From contig CM046004.1 of assembly GCA_025175895.1 (NCBI GenBank), positions 50,147,359 to 50,211,358 on the forward strand: a stretch of DNA of 64,000 bases. Reading direction: 5' to 3'. The stretch comes from Wurfbainia villosa (taxonomy: Eukaryota > Streptophyta > Magnoliopsida > Zingiberales > Zingiberaceae). Position numbers and translations under genes: made by a program. Below are positions 44,826 to 57,422 of the stretch, piece after piece (position 1 is the stretch's first letter; each line of letters starts with the position of its first letter). Under the pieces are notes generated by a model. The model saw nothing but the letters and a program-made list of their open reading frames with translations, made no database searches and was not told the DNA's origin.

Positions 44826-46719
44826 TGAAGGTTTTGCGGAACCAAAGCTCTGATACCACTTGAAGGTAGGAAACTTCGCTTCCCATTTCAACTCGGTCGC
44901 TTGTTCATGGCGATCCCTTCTACGTCCCCGGATAAAAAAAAATTATCCTTGACAAGGACGGATTACCCAAGCTACCATTTCATCGTCGTGCTATTCGATT
45001 AGAGTAGTCAATTGAACAAACTTATTATTCAAGCAACCTACCTCTATTCTCCGAATGGCCGCAGAATAGACGATGTACAGATCGCCAGTTTTTGCGTTTG
45101 TATTCAGGGTCCAAGTAAATTAGCCACATAACATACACATACAACATACAAAGGAACAAAAGAAAAACAAAACAAAATTTATACCTCTTGATCTTCTATT
45201 GTATGTCCTTCCTCCTTTTGGACGTCGTGTGGACGACGATCTTCCAAAAGTCGAAGCCTCCTAGATCATGATCTTCCTTTCCTTGCTCGCTCCAAACAAG
45301 AGGAAGTATATAATCAAAACTTTTCTCTATCTAGGACCAACCAACAAGCTCCCAACTTGAAGCTTGTCGCCGGCCCAAAGAGAGGAGAAGGTGGGCGCCG
45401 GCCAAGAGCTCCAAGGAATCACCCTAACCCTTGTTTCCATTGACCAAGGAGAAGAGGAAGAAGAGCATGGATGCCAGCCAAGGAGAGGAGAAGCAAGTTT
45501 GGGTGCCGCCCAAGAAGAAGAAGAGAAAGGAAAAACTTTCCAAAATTGTGGCCGCCCAAGCCTCCAAGCCCTAGCCGCGCAACCCCTAATCCCCTCTTGC
45601 CTCTTCCTTGCCGCCCACCCCTAGCCTCCTTTTATAGAGTTGGTCTCAAACCTCCCTTTAATCTCCACCGTCGGTTCTAGGGATTTAATCTCAACTATCG
45701 GATCTAGAGAATTAATCTCAACCGTCGGATCTAAAGATTTAATCTCCACCGTCGGATCTAGAGTTTCATCTTCCACCATCAGATCTAGAGTTTCATCTTC
45801 CACCATCGGATCTAGGCTCCATGAGGTTTTAATAGGCTACAATAGGGACCATGTGGAGGAGTTGGATCTTGGCCACCCAATGGATCAAGCCCACATAATG
45901 TTCGATCTATTAATGATAATCCATTCCACTAGAGGATTATCATTGATCTACCTCACCAACCCCCATAAGTTAATATGGGCTCCATATATTATTTGTACAT
46001 ATATCTCTCCGTGTTTAAGATCTCGAATGTTCGTCGATTAATTAATTTACTGACAATTAATTAATCCAATTCTAACTCCATGAGTAGTACCACTCAACCA
46101 TATCATCATGCCAGACCAAGTCCACCTGTAGGGTTTACATGATGAACCTTATAAGCTCCTCATGGGGACATCATCATCCTAATATATAGGACACGATTTC
46201 CTCCTATAATCAACAACACACCATATAAATAATATCATTTCTCAAGTTACCGAGCCTATCGATTTACTCTATAAATCTTGCCCATTGGTAAATCAAAGAA
46301 ATGAATACTAAGTATATGTGTCCGTTATTATATCGGGATTAAGAGCATGTAAAACATAATATATGAGGTCCAATTCGATTATGTAGTCAGCAATAAATCG
46401 AATCACTTCTAAATCGGTCCTGCTCAATAAACACAAAGTGTACTAGTGTAATTCTATGGTCAAGACAAACCAATATCAAATTACACTACAACCATGCCAA
46501 TGGTTTATCCATAACCATCTCGGTTGTGAGCCTTTACTTATACTTTACAAGAAACTGATAACATGATCTCCCGTGTGACACTACACACCATGTTATCTAC
46601 AATGTAATGTATTAGATAATATGCATAACCATAAATATGCAAATAATGATCATGTGATTCTTATTTCAAAAATAAAGATGTTCATACAAAACATAGACTT
46701 TTTAATATACATCCCAACA
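44826..46719 (-). repeat. D 3' LTR (left in the window)
   Basis: Starts TGAAGGTTTTGCGGAACC, then AAGCTCTGATACCACT (a primer-site complement, 44845-44860), then a second TGAAGGTAGG where B-type LTR sequence begins. Tandem 28-bp units (ATCTCAACCGTCGGATCTA-like) at 45655-45815 create a repetitive open frame that is not a gene. Confidence 0.88.
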
Positions 46720-46759
46720 ATCTCTCACTTATACTAAAAGACTATGTTATCCTTAAATG

Positions 46760-48042
46760 GCCATACATCTGATTCCCATTCCCTCCACATGCCTATCAAA
46801 AGCTTTCGCCAGAAGGGCCTTAGTGAAAGGATCTGCTAAGTTATCCTCCGATGCAATCTTGGCCACAATAACTTCTCCTCGCTTTACGATTTCTCATATC
46901 AGGTGGTACTTGCGCTCTATGTGTTTACTTGCCCTATGGGCTCGTGGTTCTTTCGAGTTTGCAACTGCACCACTATTATCACAGTAAATTGTGATAGTTC
47001 TGGGCAAACCAAGAATCACATCGAAGTCCATCAAGAAGTTCCTGAGCCACATAGCTTCTTTGGTCGCCTTAGAGGCTGCCACATACTCAGCTTCCATGGT
47101 AGAGTCTGCCATGCATTTCTGGTTGACACCCCTCCATACAATGGCTCCACCTCCAAAAGTAAACACAAAACCTGATGTAGACTTACTGTTATCCCTATCT
47201 GATGGGAAGTCAGAATCTGTGTAACCCACAGGGAGTAATTGGTCTGCCTGGTAAACTAGCATATAATCCCTAGTCCTTCTCAAGTACTTCAATATATGCT
47301 TTACCGCAGTCCAATGTCCCTGTCTTGGATTACTCTGATATCTGCTGACCATGCCCACGGCAAAACAAATATCCGGTCTCGTATATAGCATCGCATACAT
47401 GAGGCTTCATACAGCCGAAGCATATGGAACCACAATCATCTCCTCTATCTCCTCAGATGTTCTAGGACACATCTCCTTAGATAAAGGAACTCCAAGTCTG
47501 AAAGGTAGAAAACCCTTTTTGGAGTTCTGCATGCTAAAACAATCCATAATGGTGTCTATGTATAAAGCTTGAGATAAGAACAACATCCTTTTCCTGCGAT
47601 CCTTATAACCTTGATCCCAAGGATGTGTCCCACTTCTCCCAAGTCCTTCATATCAAACTGTTTGGACAACCACACCCTTACGTCCGATAACACCTTGACA
47701 TTGTTGCCAATTAACAAAATGTAATCTACGTAGTACAATAAATACCACTACATTTCCATCACATCTTTTGTATACACAAGACTCATCCAGGCTTTGAATA
47801 AATCCATAAGACTAGATTACCTCATCAAAGCGGATGTTCTAGGACACATCTCCTTAGATAAAGGAACTCCAAGCCTGAAAGGTAGAAAACCCTTCTTGGA
47901 GTTCTCCATGCTAAAACAATCCATAATGGTGTCTATGTATAAAGCTTGAGATAAGAACAACATCCTTTTCCTGCGATCCCTTATAACCTTTATCCCAAGG
48001 ATGTGTCCCACTTCTCCCAAGTCCTTCATATCAAACTGTTTG
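46760..48042 (-). pseudogene. D RNase H and reverse transcriptase, C-terminal part
   Basis: On the minus strand: catalytic RT region YVDYILLIGNN (YVDD damaged), DMKDLGEVGHILG, PDICFAVGMVSRYQ, GYTDSDFPSD, EAEYVAASKATKEAMW, DNSGAVANSKEP, a stop after ERKYHLI, then IASEDNLADPFTKAL. Part of RT occurs twice because of the duplication at 47456. A degraded polypurine tract (AAGTGAGAGAT) precedes the LTR. Confidence 0.87.
47456..48042 (-). repeat. 377-bp tandem duplication inside D's RT region
   Basis: Unit 1 is 47456-47832. Unit 2 is 47833-48042 and, after E3, 57423-57592. The junction carries GATGTTC, which is present at both unit ends, so the duplication could have arisen through a 7-bp microhomology. 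E3 lies only in unit 2. Confidence 0.85.
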
Positions 48043-50229
48043 TGTTAGTAATATATGAGAGATGTCCTAAGGCAATCGCCTTATGTATGAACCATTTATA
48101 TGATAAATGAAGATTCACTATTTGAGTATACATGTTTTATGTATTTGATTGGATCTTAAACTCATTTACTGAATGTCCACGATACGATTCACAGCATGAG
48201 AGAATTTGTGATTGGATCACAACTAGTGAGTATCTCTACATGTGTAATTGTGATGTATCGGAATTATCCCTAGTCGATGAATTGATGAATCTGGACACCA
48301 TCAATTCTGTTGAGACTAGCACGAGGTATACTCCTTGGTGTATCCAAGCAGCTGATTCTCACTGGCTGGAGACATAGTGATGTCCGGAGTTAATCGTGGA
48401 TGCTAGTTATGGTAACTAGTTCATTGGAGTGACCAGCCGTAAGACTTCATATGGTTCTCTGCATATATAGATATGTGAATGAAGTTCTTACTGTGGCTTA
48501 AGTGCGATGTTCCTTTGACTTGCGGTATTCAAGTCATCTTGATCATGGAGACTTATGCTTTGACATCTTAAGCAAACATCTCTAAGGAGATGTGGACCGG
48601 GATGATTGGGTATAAGTCGAAGTGATCGAAGGTGTTTGAATAGCCTATAAAGGATTCACCACTCCTTGCGAGGAGATGTATACCCATGGCCTCTCGTCGG
48701 ATTGTTACTAAAGTCTTTGGCCAAAGCATTACATGTTTAGAGTAAGGTACTCTTCGATACATGTGGAGTAACTAGAATCCGTGGGAGGAAATGATACTTG
48801 GGCTAGGTGTGGCGTGAGTCGACCTAGTGAGATGACACAATAGACCATGTCTGAACCAAGTGGGTATAAGATGAGTGAAGGGAATGGGGCACGATTCATT
48901 CGAGCCATCAAGGGTTTCAGAAATAGTTCTGGATCAACCGTTGATCTTTTCGGTTAATTGGGGATCATGATGTACTACTAGGTGCCACTCATGATCGTTC
49001 TATACTTAATGGTTAATTATAGACGGCCAACATAAACCGAGAACCTATTTGGTCACACGCACAACGAGTGTAATCCAAAGGATTTAAATCGAGCTTGAGA
49101 ATGGGATTCTCAGACCGAGAGAAACTATGTTTGGTTGGACCAAACTTAAAGCGAGCATGAAATTGTTTGATGCAATGGAAGCGTGGATGGGCCGTGTCTT
49201 ATGAAGACATAATGGATGGACCAAAATGGTTTGGTTCTAATCCAATGGATAAGAATAAACCAAAGGGTTTGGTTTATTTTAAACGAATGAACCAAAAGTT
49301 GGTTCGGTTCGTTTTAACTTAAAATAAACCATCATGGGTTGGTTTATTTTAACTTATCTTAATGGAGCGGGTTAACGGGCTTTATGGATATGATCCATTA
49401 ACCATTAAGAGAATTAGTTCTCTATAAAATAGGGATTAAACCCTAACCCTAAACCTAATCAACTAGTTGCCGCCCAACACATTGTGGCCGCCCAACATCT
49501 TGTTGCCGCCCAGCTTGTGGTGCAGCCTTCCAACTTGTTGCCGGCGACCAAGCTTCAGCCGGTGAACCTCCGGCGACCCTCCGGTGATCCCCTAAAAGGT
49601 TCGGCATCAAGGTGAGCTTTTGTCTCCTTGTTTTGGCCGGCGCCTATCTCCTCCACCAAGCTGTCCAGTTTTCTGGACAGCTTCTTCTCCTCTCGTCGGA
49701 GCGTCGTTTGGACGACGGTTAGTGCTCCGACAGCGGCTAACATACCGGGGATTTGATCTCCGGTAATCCTCTGAGGTGGAGGACGAAGGATTCGTCAATC
49801 GGTTGATGAATACCTCTCCGGAGAAGCAAGTCTTGAGGACTTGTTTTAGGTCCGAATTTGGATTCGGATCGTGATCATCTCTCGATCACGTCGTCTTCAA
49901 CACGAGGCTAGTAACCCGTACGAAGACGAAGCTCGTGGCTTGGCGAAGTCATCCCGAGGAGCTCGCCGTGGATACGGATAGAGACGATTCTTACGAGGAT
50001 CGTTCCGGTTGATGCCGTTCCCGCTACACGTCATACGGAAGGTATAACGTAGTTTAATTTCCTTTTATTGCAATTTTAATTTACGGTTATGTCTACACTT
50101 GTTGTAATAGCATGCGTGTGTTGTGTGTGTTGTAATAAATAGGAGTATTTATTATTTTTAATTGCTTCCGCTGTGCTCATGTTTACGAAACATGATCGAA
50201 CACACATCTTGCGATGCGGAAACCCTTGA
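48043..50229 (+). repeat. E3 5' LTR
   Basis: Nearly identical to 55218-57417 for the first 900 bases, with small indels near 48600, 48783, 48820-48870 and 49170. The last 25 bases differ (TCTTGCGATGCGG against ACACGCCGCGGTGCCGG). No gene is supported. Confidence 0.9.
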
Positions 50230-50243
50230 TGGTATCGAGCCCA
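50230..50243 (+). other. E3 primer-binding site (altered)
   Basis: TGGTATCGAGCCCA lies just after the 5' LTR. The initiator tRNA-Met complement is TGGTATCAGAGCC; here CAGAG has become CGAG. Confidence 0.75.
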
Positions 50244-51512
50244 GGTTGTGTTTGACATAATCGTAAAAATGGTTTTCGATAGTCATAATGTATTTCTGGA
50301 AATTTTCTAATTTTGGAAATTTAGAAGTATTTATGGAAATTTTTCAATTTTGGAAAGTCTAGAAGTATTTATGGAAATCTTCCACTTTTGGAAAGTTGGA
50401 AGTATTTATGGAAATTGATATTTTCCATAAATAAAATATTTGATTAGATTCTGGAAATTTGTTTCCTAATTTAATCATGATTTGATTTGGGAAATCAAAT
50501 CTTAAAATATTTAATTTCCATAAGTAGTTTTAATGAATTAGGAAATTTGTTTCCTAAATAGATTTTCCTTAATCAAATAATTCCATGAATAAAATATGTG
50601 ATTAGATTTGGAAATTTGTTTCCTAATTTAATTATGATTTGATTTGGAGAATCAAATCTTAAACATATTTTATTTCCATAAATAGTTATGACATATAAGG
50701 AAATATATACATGACATAATTGTATGCCATGTAAATGCATTAGATGCATAACATTATGCCATGCGTGTCGTGACATGTAGATGTATGCCATGTATGCCAT
50801 GCCATGTAGATAATAGTTATTTACATGCAAAGAGGATGAGACATAAAAACCCTAACTCAATATTAAAGCCTACACCTTCCATTAATATGGTTAGAACCAG
50901 AGTTCTGTTTCTTGTTTGGGTTGTTGGACTCACTCCAAGCCCGGCTCGAACCTTAACATGTTCAAATCATTGGAATAGTTTAACTCTAATATGGTAAGAG
51001 TCAGAGGTCAATCGTTAGTTTGGGTTGTTGGACTCACTCCAAGCCTGGCTAATTGGTTGAATGCGCTCTAACCATATTAAAACTATTTCGCGATTAATGG
51101 GTCGGCTTTAACTTGGAGCATCGATTTGTTGGACTCACTCCAAGGTCGATGTGAAGAGAGGTGAAGTTGGGTGCTATGCATATGATGCATACTTGTTAAT
51201 GTGTTAACAACCCAATGTATGTGTAAACATTCAATTAGTTGATAGCACATTGTGATAGTTACATATACATGATATGTAATCGGTATACTTGATACCCACC
51301 ATCATAGCTAAGAATGCCTTGTTGGACTAACTCCAAGGTTGTTGTTATCTATGATGGATATCAGCCCATTCGGAGATGGACCTACGATCTCCCGAAGTGA
51401 TTTTAAGAGTTTTTGAAATTCAAAAAATGAATGGGATTTATAAATGTATATTGATGCATTTTTAAAATCATCTTTCTCATATATGCTCGTTTTGTATTTC
51501 TAAGTTAATATA
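50244..51512 (+). other. E3 leader (untranslated) with tandem repeats
   Basis: A roughly 45-bp unit (AAGTATTTATGGAAAT with TTTTGGAAA) repeats three to four times at 50285-50425. TTGTTGGACTCACTCCAAG or a close variant recurs at about 50922, 51026, 51127 and 51319. ATGCCATG strings cluster at 50725-50810. No gene is supported. Confidence 0.78.
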
Positions 51513-52150
51513 TTGATCATGATGTGTTTGAATTTGCGTTCCATTTTGGATTCAAATAAATTGACTGGGCCGAACTTCTTGGACTGGCTTAGAAACTTGA
51601 GAATTGTTCTCAAGGTGAAAAGCTTGTGTATGTCCTCGAAGCGCCTCTTCCCGCCCATCCTAGTGACAATGCAACTCTGGACCAATTGTTGGCCTATCAG
51701 AAATATGTAAGTGATTCTGAACAAATGAGTTGCATCATGCTAGCTGCGATGGAACCCAAGCTACGAAAGCAGCATGAGCATATGGATGCTCATATCGTAG
51801 TCCTTCATCTTTGTGAGTTGGTTGATGAGCAAGTGAGATTCGAAAGGTTCGAAGTCTCAAAGCTCCTCTTCACCTCTGAGATGCTAGAAGGTTCATCTGT
51901 GGTACTGCTCAATATGCTGAAGACTGTGGAGTCTTCTGAGAAGCATGAGCAGGGGACGGAGTTGTTAGTTGATTCCTCGAAGAAAGGTTCTAAGAGGAAG
52001 TCAAAGGAATAGCAGAAGGGAAAGAAGAGAAGGGCTAAGAAGGTAGAACTAGCACAAAAGGAAACTTGTCATCATTATGGCAAGGAGGGTCATTGGCGAA
52101 GAAATTGCAAGGTTTATCAAGAGTCCGTGAAGAAGGATAAGGCATCGGAT
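51513..52150 (+). pseudogene. E3 gag with internal deletion and broken zinc knuckle
   Basis: LRSILDSNKLTGPNFLDWLR begins the capsid-like region; a frameshift near 51620 leads to MYVLEAPLPAHPSDN. After MLEGSSV the frame jumps to LLNMLKTVE, so against E1's gag roughly 60 residues are missing, in frame. A TAG lies at 52010-52012. The zinc knuckle reads CHHYGKEGHWRRNC: the second Cys is Tyr. RNA packaging by this product is unlikely. Confidence 0.85.
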
Positions 52151-53586
52151 GCCCCATCTTCTTCAGAAATCTTCTTTATTGATTGTCATTCTATTTCCTT
52201 AGACACTTGGGTATTGGATACTGGGTGTGGCTCACATATATGTAATGACATACATGGGCTAAGGAATAGAAGAAGACTCGTCAAGGGAGAGTCAAATTTA
52301 CGTGTTGGCAATGAAGCAAAGGTTGCTGCACTCGCCATCGGAACGTATTTATTGAAACTCCCTGCAGGACTTGTCTTAGAACTGGACAATTGCTTTTATA
52401 TTCCTTTGTTGATAAAGAACATCATTTCTATTTCTTGTTTAAATAGAAATGGTTTCCATTTGACGTTTAGTAACAATTGTTGTTACATAACTTTGAATGG
52501 GGTTCTTTATGGGACTGGAACTTTAAGCAATGGTGTTTATACGTTGGACGTATCCAGTGACATTTGCAATATCGAAGCGAGCAACAACAGTGCTCGAAAG
52601 GATAATCAAATAGACTCCTACATGTGGCATTGTCGTCTTGGCCATGTAAGCAAGAAACGCATGTCCGAATTACACCGATGTGGAATTCTGGAATCGTTTG
52701 AATTGGATTCATACGATACATGCGAATCATGCTTAAAAGGCAAGATGACTAAGTTACCTATTACTGGAAAAGGTGAACGAGTGGGAGAGTTACTAGGTCT
52801 AATACATACTGATGTATGTGGACCTATGTCAACTCAAGCTTTAGGAGGCTATAGCTACTTCATTACCTTCACCGATGATCACTCACGGTTTGGGTATGTG
52901 TTCTTGATGAAACACAAGTCCAAGCCTTTGAAAGGTTCAAAGAATTCAGAAATGAAGTAGAGAAACAACATGACAAAAGTATTAAAATACTTCGATCGGA
53001 TCGAGGTGGTGAATACTTAAGTCAAGAGTTTCTTGATTATCTAAGAGACAATGGCATATTGTCTCAATGGACTCCGCCCTATACACCACAGCATAATGGT
53101 GTATCTGAGAGGCGTAACCGGACCTTGTTGGACATGGTCAGGTCAATGATGAATCATGCGACTCTTCCCAAGTCCTTTTAGGGTTATGCACTTCAGACAG
53201 CTGTTTACTTGTTAAACAGAATGCCTACCAAGGTAGTCTCTACTACTCCATATGAGATATGGGCTAGTAAGAAACCTCATGTATCTTACTTGAAGATATG
53301 GGGTTGTCCTGCTTATGTGAAGCGGACTGTATCAGACAAAGTGGATGCTAAGTCTGATAAATGTCTATTTATTGGATACCCTAAGGAAACAAGGGGTTAC
53401 CAATTCTATCATCCTGTGGAACAAAAGGTGTTTGTTTCAAGGCATGCTGTGTTTCTAGAGAAAGAGTTTCTCTTGCAAGAAAACAGTGGGAGTGTCGTCG
53501 AGCTTGAGGAGGCTCGAGAGACTCAAATAGACATTGATGAGATACCTGGTGAAGCACAACAGTCGACAACTCATAGTGATGAGTAA
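52151..53586 (+). pseudogene. E3 protease and integrase
   Basis: Protease WVLDTGCGSHIC keeps DTG. The integrase zinc domain HCRLGHV..CESCLKGKM is intact; core residues lie in HTDVCGPM, LRSDRGGEY and NGVSERRN. A frameshift near 52925 and stops at about 53178 (Trp expected before GYAL) and 53584 break it. The gap from E1 shows a separate subfamily with the same plan. Confidence 0.88.
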
Positions 53587-55202
53587 TCGGCTGGACCTAT
53601 TGTAACACCACATCTTCGTAGATCTGGTAGAACACGCAATATTCCTGAGAGATATGGATTTCTCGTAAGTGAATCGAACGACGTGTTACTCATTGATGAT
53701 GAGGAGCCTACCAGTTATGAAGAAGTGCTGACAAGTTCAGAAAGGGATAAGTGGCTTGGTGCCATGAAGTCGAAAATGGATTCCATGTATGAAAACCAAG
53801 TTTGGAACTTGGTTAACCCACCTGAAGGCATAAAGCCTATAGGGTGCAAGTGGGTTTTCAAGAAGAAAACCGACATGGATGGTAATGTGATTACCTATAA
53901 GGCTAGATTGGTGGCGAAAGGATATCGTCAAAAGCAAGGTGTTGATTATGACGAAACCTATTCGCCTGTAGCTATGCTTAAATCCATTCGGATGCTTCTG
54001 GCCATAGCGGCTCATTATGATTATGAGATATGGCAGATGGATGTGAAAACAGCTTTCCTTAATGGAAACTTGCTCGAGGACGTGTATATAATACAGCCTG
54101 AGGGTTTCACATCGGTTGATAAAACCAAGGTATGCAAATTGCGACGGTCCATTTATGAATTGAAGCAAGCATCCAGGAGCTGGAATATCCGTTTTGATGA
54201 GACGATCAAAAAGTTTGATTTCTCACAAAATCCAGACGAACCTTGTGTGTACAAGAAGGTTAGTGGGAGTGCAGTCGTGTTCCTAGTATTATATGTCGAT
54301 GACATATTACTTATAGGAAACGATGTGTCAATCTTATAGTCAGTTAAGGTTTGGTTATCCAAGACATTCTCCATGAAAGACCTGGGAGAAGCAACCTACA
54401 TCCTTGGGATTAAGATCTATAGAGATAGATCGAAACGGTTGCTTGGTCTTTCGCAGTCTACATATATAGACCAAGTGCTAAAGAGGTTTAGCATGTCGGA
54501 ATCCAAGAAAGGTTATCTGCCCATCAGGAATGGGGTACACCTTTCGAAGTCTATGTGTCCGCGCATAGAAGACGAGAGGATTTGCATGAGTAAGATTCCC
54601 TATGCATCCGCAATAGGATCTATCATGTATGCTATGTTATGTACGAGGCCCGATGTATCGTATGCTCTGAGTGTCACGAGCAGATACTCGATCGATCCAG
54701 GAATGGATCATTGGGTGACTGTTAAGACGATCCTTAAGTACTTAAGAAGAACTAAGGATACGTTCCTAATATATGGAGAAGGGTACATGGTGATACGTGG
54801 GTATACGGATGCCAACTCCAGACAGACAAGAATGATTCCATGTCTTTGTCTGGGTATGTATTCACCTGGAATGGAGGCGCAAAATAAGTTGGAAAGGTTC
54901 CAAGCTTGACACTATAGCGGATTCTGCCACTAAGGCAGAATACGTTGCGACTTTAGGCGACAAAGGAATCTGTTTGGATCAAGTAGTTGATCTATGTACT
55001 TGATGTGGTCTCATCAATGATCCATACATGTGCTTCGCCGCTTTCATCTTTTCAGAGAGATCATCAGTAGGAACGAAATACAAATCGAGAAAATTCCCAC
55101 TGAAAGGAACTTAGCGGATCCTTTGACTAAAGCATTACCTCAAAGTAAGTTTGAGGGTCATGTTAGTGCTTATGGTATTGGATACCGTAGCGATTGGCAT
55201 TA
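53587..55202 (+). pseudogene. E3 reverse transcriptase and RNase H
   Basis: GCKWVFKKKTDMDGNV, LVAKGYRQKQGVDYDE, WQMDVKTAFLNGNLLEDV and an intact catalytic YVDDILLIGND. TAG at 54337-54339. The frame then continues from SVKVWLSKTFSMKDLGEA to GYTDANS, where a frameshift near 54825 disrupts RNase H; its end (RNLADPLTKALP) is still recognisable. Confidence 0.88.
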
Positions 55203-55206
55203 GGCC

Positions 55207-55217
55207 AAGTGGGAGTC
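55207..55217 (+). other. E3 polypurine tract
   Basis: AAGTGGGAGTC lies directly before the LTR start TGTTAGTAATATATG. Confidence 0.75.
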
Positions 55218-57417
55218 TGTTAGTAATATATGAGAGATGTCCTAAGGCAATCGCCTTATGTATGAACCATTTATATGATAAATGAAGATTCACTATTTGA
55301 GTATACATGTTTTATGTATTTGATTGGATCTTAAACTCATTTACTGAATGTCCACGATACGATTCACAGCATGAGAGAATTTGTGATTGGATCACAACTA
55401 GTGAGTATCTCTACATGTGTAATTGTGATGTATCGGAATTATCCCTAGTCGATGAATTGATGAATCTGGACACCATCAATTCTGTTGAGACTAGCACGAG
55501 GTATACTCCTTGGTGTATCCAAGCAGCTGATTCTCACTGGCTGGAGACATAGTGATGTCCGGAGCTAATCGTGGATGCTAGTTATGGTAACTAGTTCATT
55601 GGAGTGACCAGCCGTAAGACTTCATATGGTTCTCTGCATATATAGATATGTCAATGAAGTTCTTACTGTGGCTTAAGTGCGATGTTCCTCTGACTTGCGG
55701 TATTCAAGTCATCTTGATCATGGAGACTTATGCTTTGACATCTTAAGCAAACATCTCTAAGGAGATGTGGACCCGGGATGATTGGGTATAAGTCGAAGTG
55801 ATCGAAGGTGTTTGAATAGCCTATAAAGGATTCACCACTCCTTGCGAGGAGATGTATACCCATGGCCTCTCGTCGGATTGTTACTAAAGTCTTTGGCCAA
55901 AGCATTACATGTTTAGAGTAAGGTACTCTTCGATACATGTGGAGTAACTAGAATCCGTAGGATGAGGAAATGATACTTGGGCTAGGTGTGACGTAGTCAG
56001 CCTAGTGGGGACTGACACAATAGACCATGTCCTGAACCAAGTGGGTATAAGATGAGTGAAGGGAATGGGGCACGATTCATTCGAGCTACTGAAGGGTTTC
56101 AGAAATAGTTCTGGATCAACCGTTGATCTTTTTGGTTAATTGGGGATCATGATGTACTACTAGGTGCCACTCATGATCGTTCTATAATTAATGGTTAATT
56201 ATAGACGGCCAACATAAACCGAGAACCTATTTGGTCACGCGCACAACGAGTGTAATCCAAAGGATTTAAAACGAGCTTGAGAATGAGATTCTCAGACCGA
56301 GAGAAACTATGTTTGGTTGGACCAAACATAAAGCGAGCATGAAATTGTTTCAGTCGCAATGGAAGCGTGGATGGGCTGCGTCTTATGAAGACGTAATGGA
56401 TGGACCAAAATGGTTTGGTTCTAATCCAATGGATAAAAATAAACCAAAGGGTTTGGTTTATTTTAAACGAATGAACCAAAAATTGGTTCGGTTCGTTTTA
56501 ACTTAAAATAAACCATCATGGTTTGGTTTATTTTAACTTATCTTAATGGAGCGGGTTAACGGGCTTTATGGATATGATCCATTAACCATTAAGAGAATTA
56601 GTTCTCTATAAAATAGGGATTAAACCCTAACCCTAAACCTAATCAACTAGTTGCCGCCCAACACATTGTGGCCGCCCAACATCTTGTTGCCGCCCAGCTT
56701 GTGGTGCAGCCTTCCAACTTGTTGCCGACAACCAAGCTTCAGCCGGTGAACCTCCGGCGACCCTCCGGTGATCCCCTAAAAGGTTCGGCATCAAGGTGAG
56801 CTTTTGTCTCCTTGTTTTGGCCGGCGCCTATCTCCTCCACCAAGCTGTCCAGTTTTCTGGACAGCTTCTTCTCCTCTCGTCGGAGCGTCGTTTGGACGAC
56901 GGTTAGTGCTCCGACAGCGGCTAACATACCGGGGATTTGATCTCCGGTAATCCTCTGAGGTGGAGGACGAAGGATTCGTCAATCGGTTGACGAATACCTC
57001 TCCGGAGAAGCAAGTCTTGAGGACTTGTTTTTAGGTCCGAATTTGGATTCGGATCGTGATCATCTCTCGATCACGTCGTCTTCAACACGAGGCTAGTAAC
57101 CCGTACGAAGACGAAGCTCGTGGCTTGGCGAAGTCATCCCGAGGAGCTCGGCGTGGATACGGATAGAGACGATTCTTACGAGGATCGTTCCGGTTGATGC
57201 CGTTCCCGCTACACGTCATACGGAAGGTATAACGTAGTTTAATTTCCTTTTATTGCAATTTTAATTTACGGTTATGTCTACACTTGTTGTAATAGCATGC
57301 GTGTGTTGTGTGTGTTGTAATAAATAGGAGTATTTATTATTTTTAATTGCTTCCGCTGTGCTCATGTTTACGAAACATGATCGAACACACACACGCCGCG
57401 GTGCCGGAAACCCAACA
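55218..57417 (+). repeat. E3 3' LTR
   Basis: TGTTAGTAATATATG to CGGAAACCCAACA, followed by GTTTG. A TATAAAATAGGG stretch near 56608 may be the TATA box. Long GC-rich stretch 56650-57200. Confidence 0.9.
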
Positions 57418-57422
57418 GTTTG

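Larger units (their letters stand above)
48043..57417 (+). mobile_element. Element E3: Ty1/Copia retrotransposon
   Basis: LTRs of 2187 and 2200 bp starting TGTTAGTAATATATGAG; TSD GTTTG at 48038-48042 and 57418-57422. The order is LTR, primer site, leader, gag, protease, integrase, RT, RNase H, LTR. LTRs are almost identical over long stretches, so it inserted recently, yet the coding region has a gag deletion, stops and frameshifts. Confidence 0.92.

Noticed and set aside
45640..46041. A repetitive protein (repeating LISTVGSRD-like units), also at 62298-62699
   Set aside because: It arises from the 28-bp tandem repeat in D's LTR; the same DNA is open on the other strand because of the repeat, and no protein family fits.
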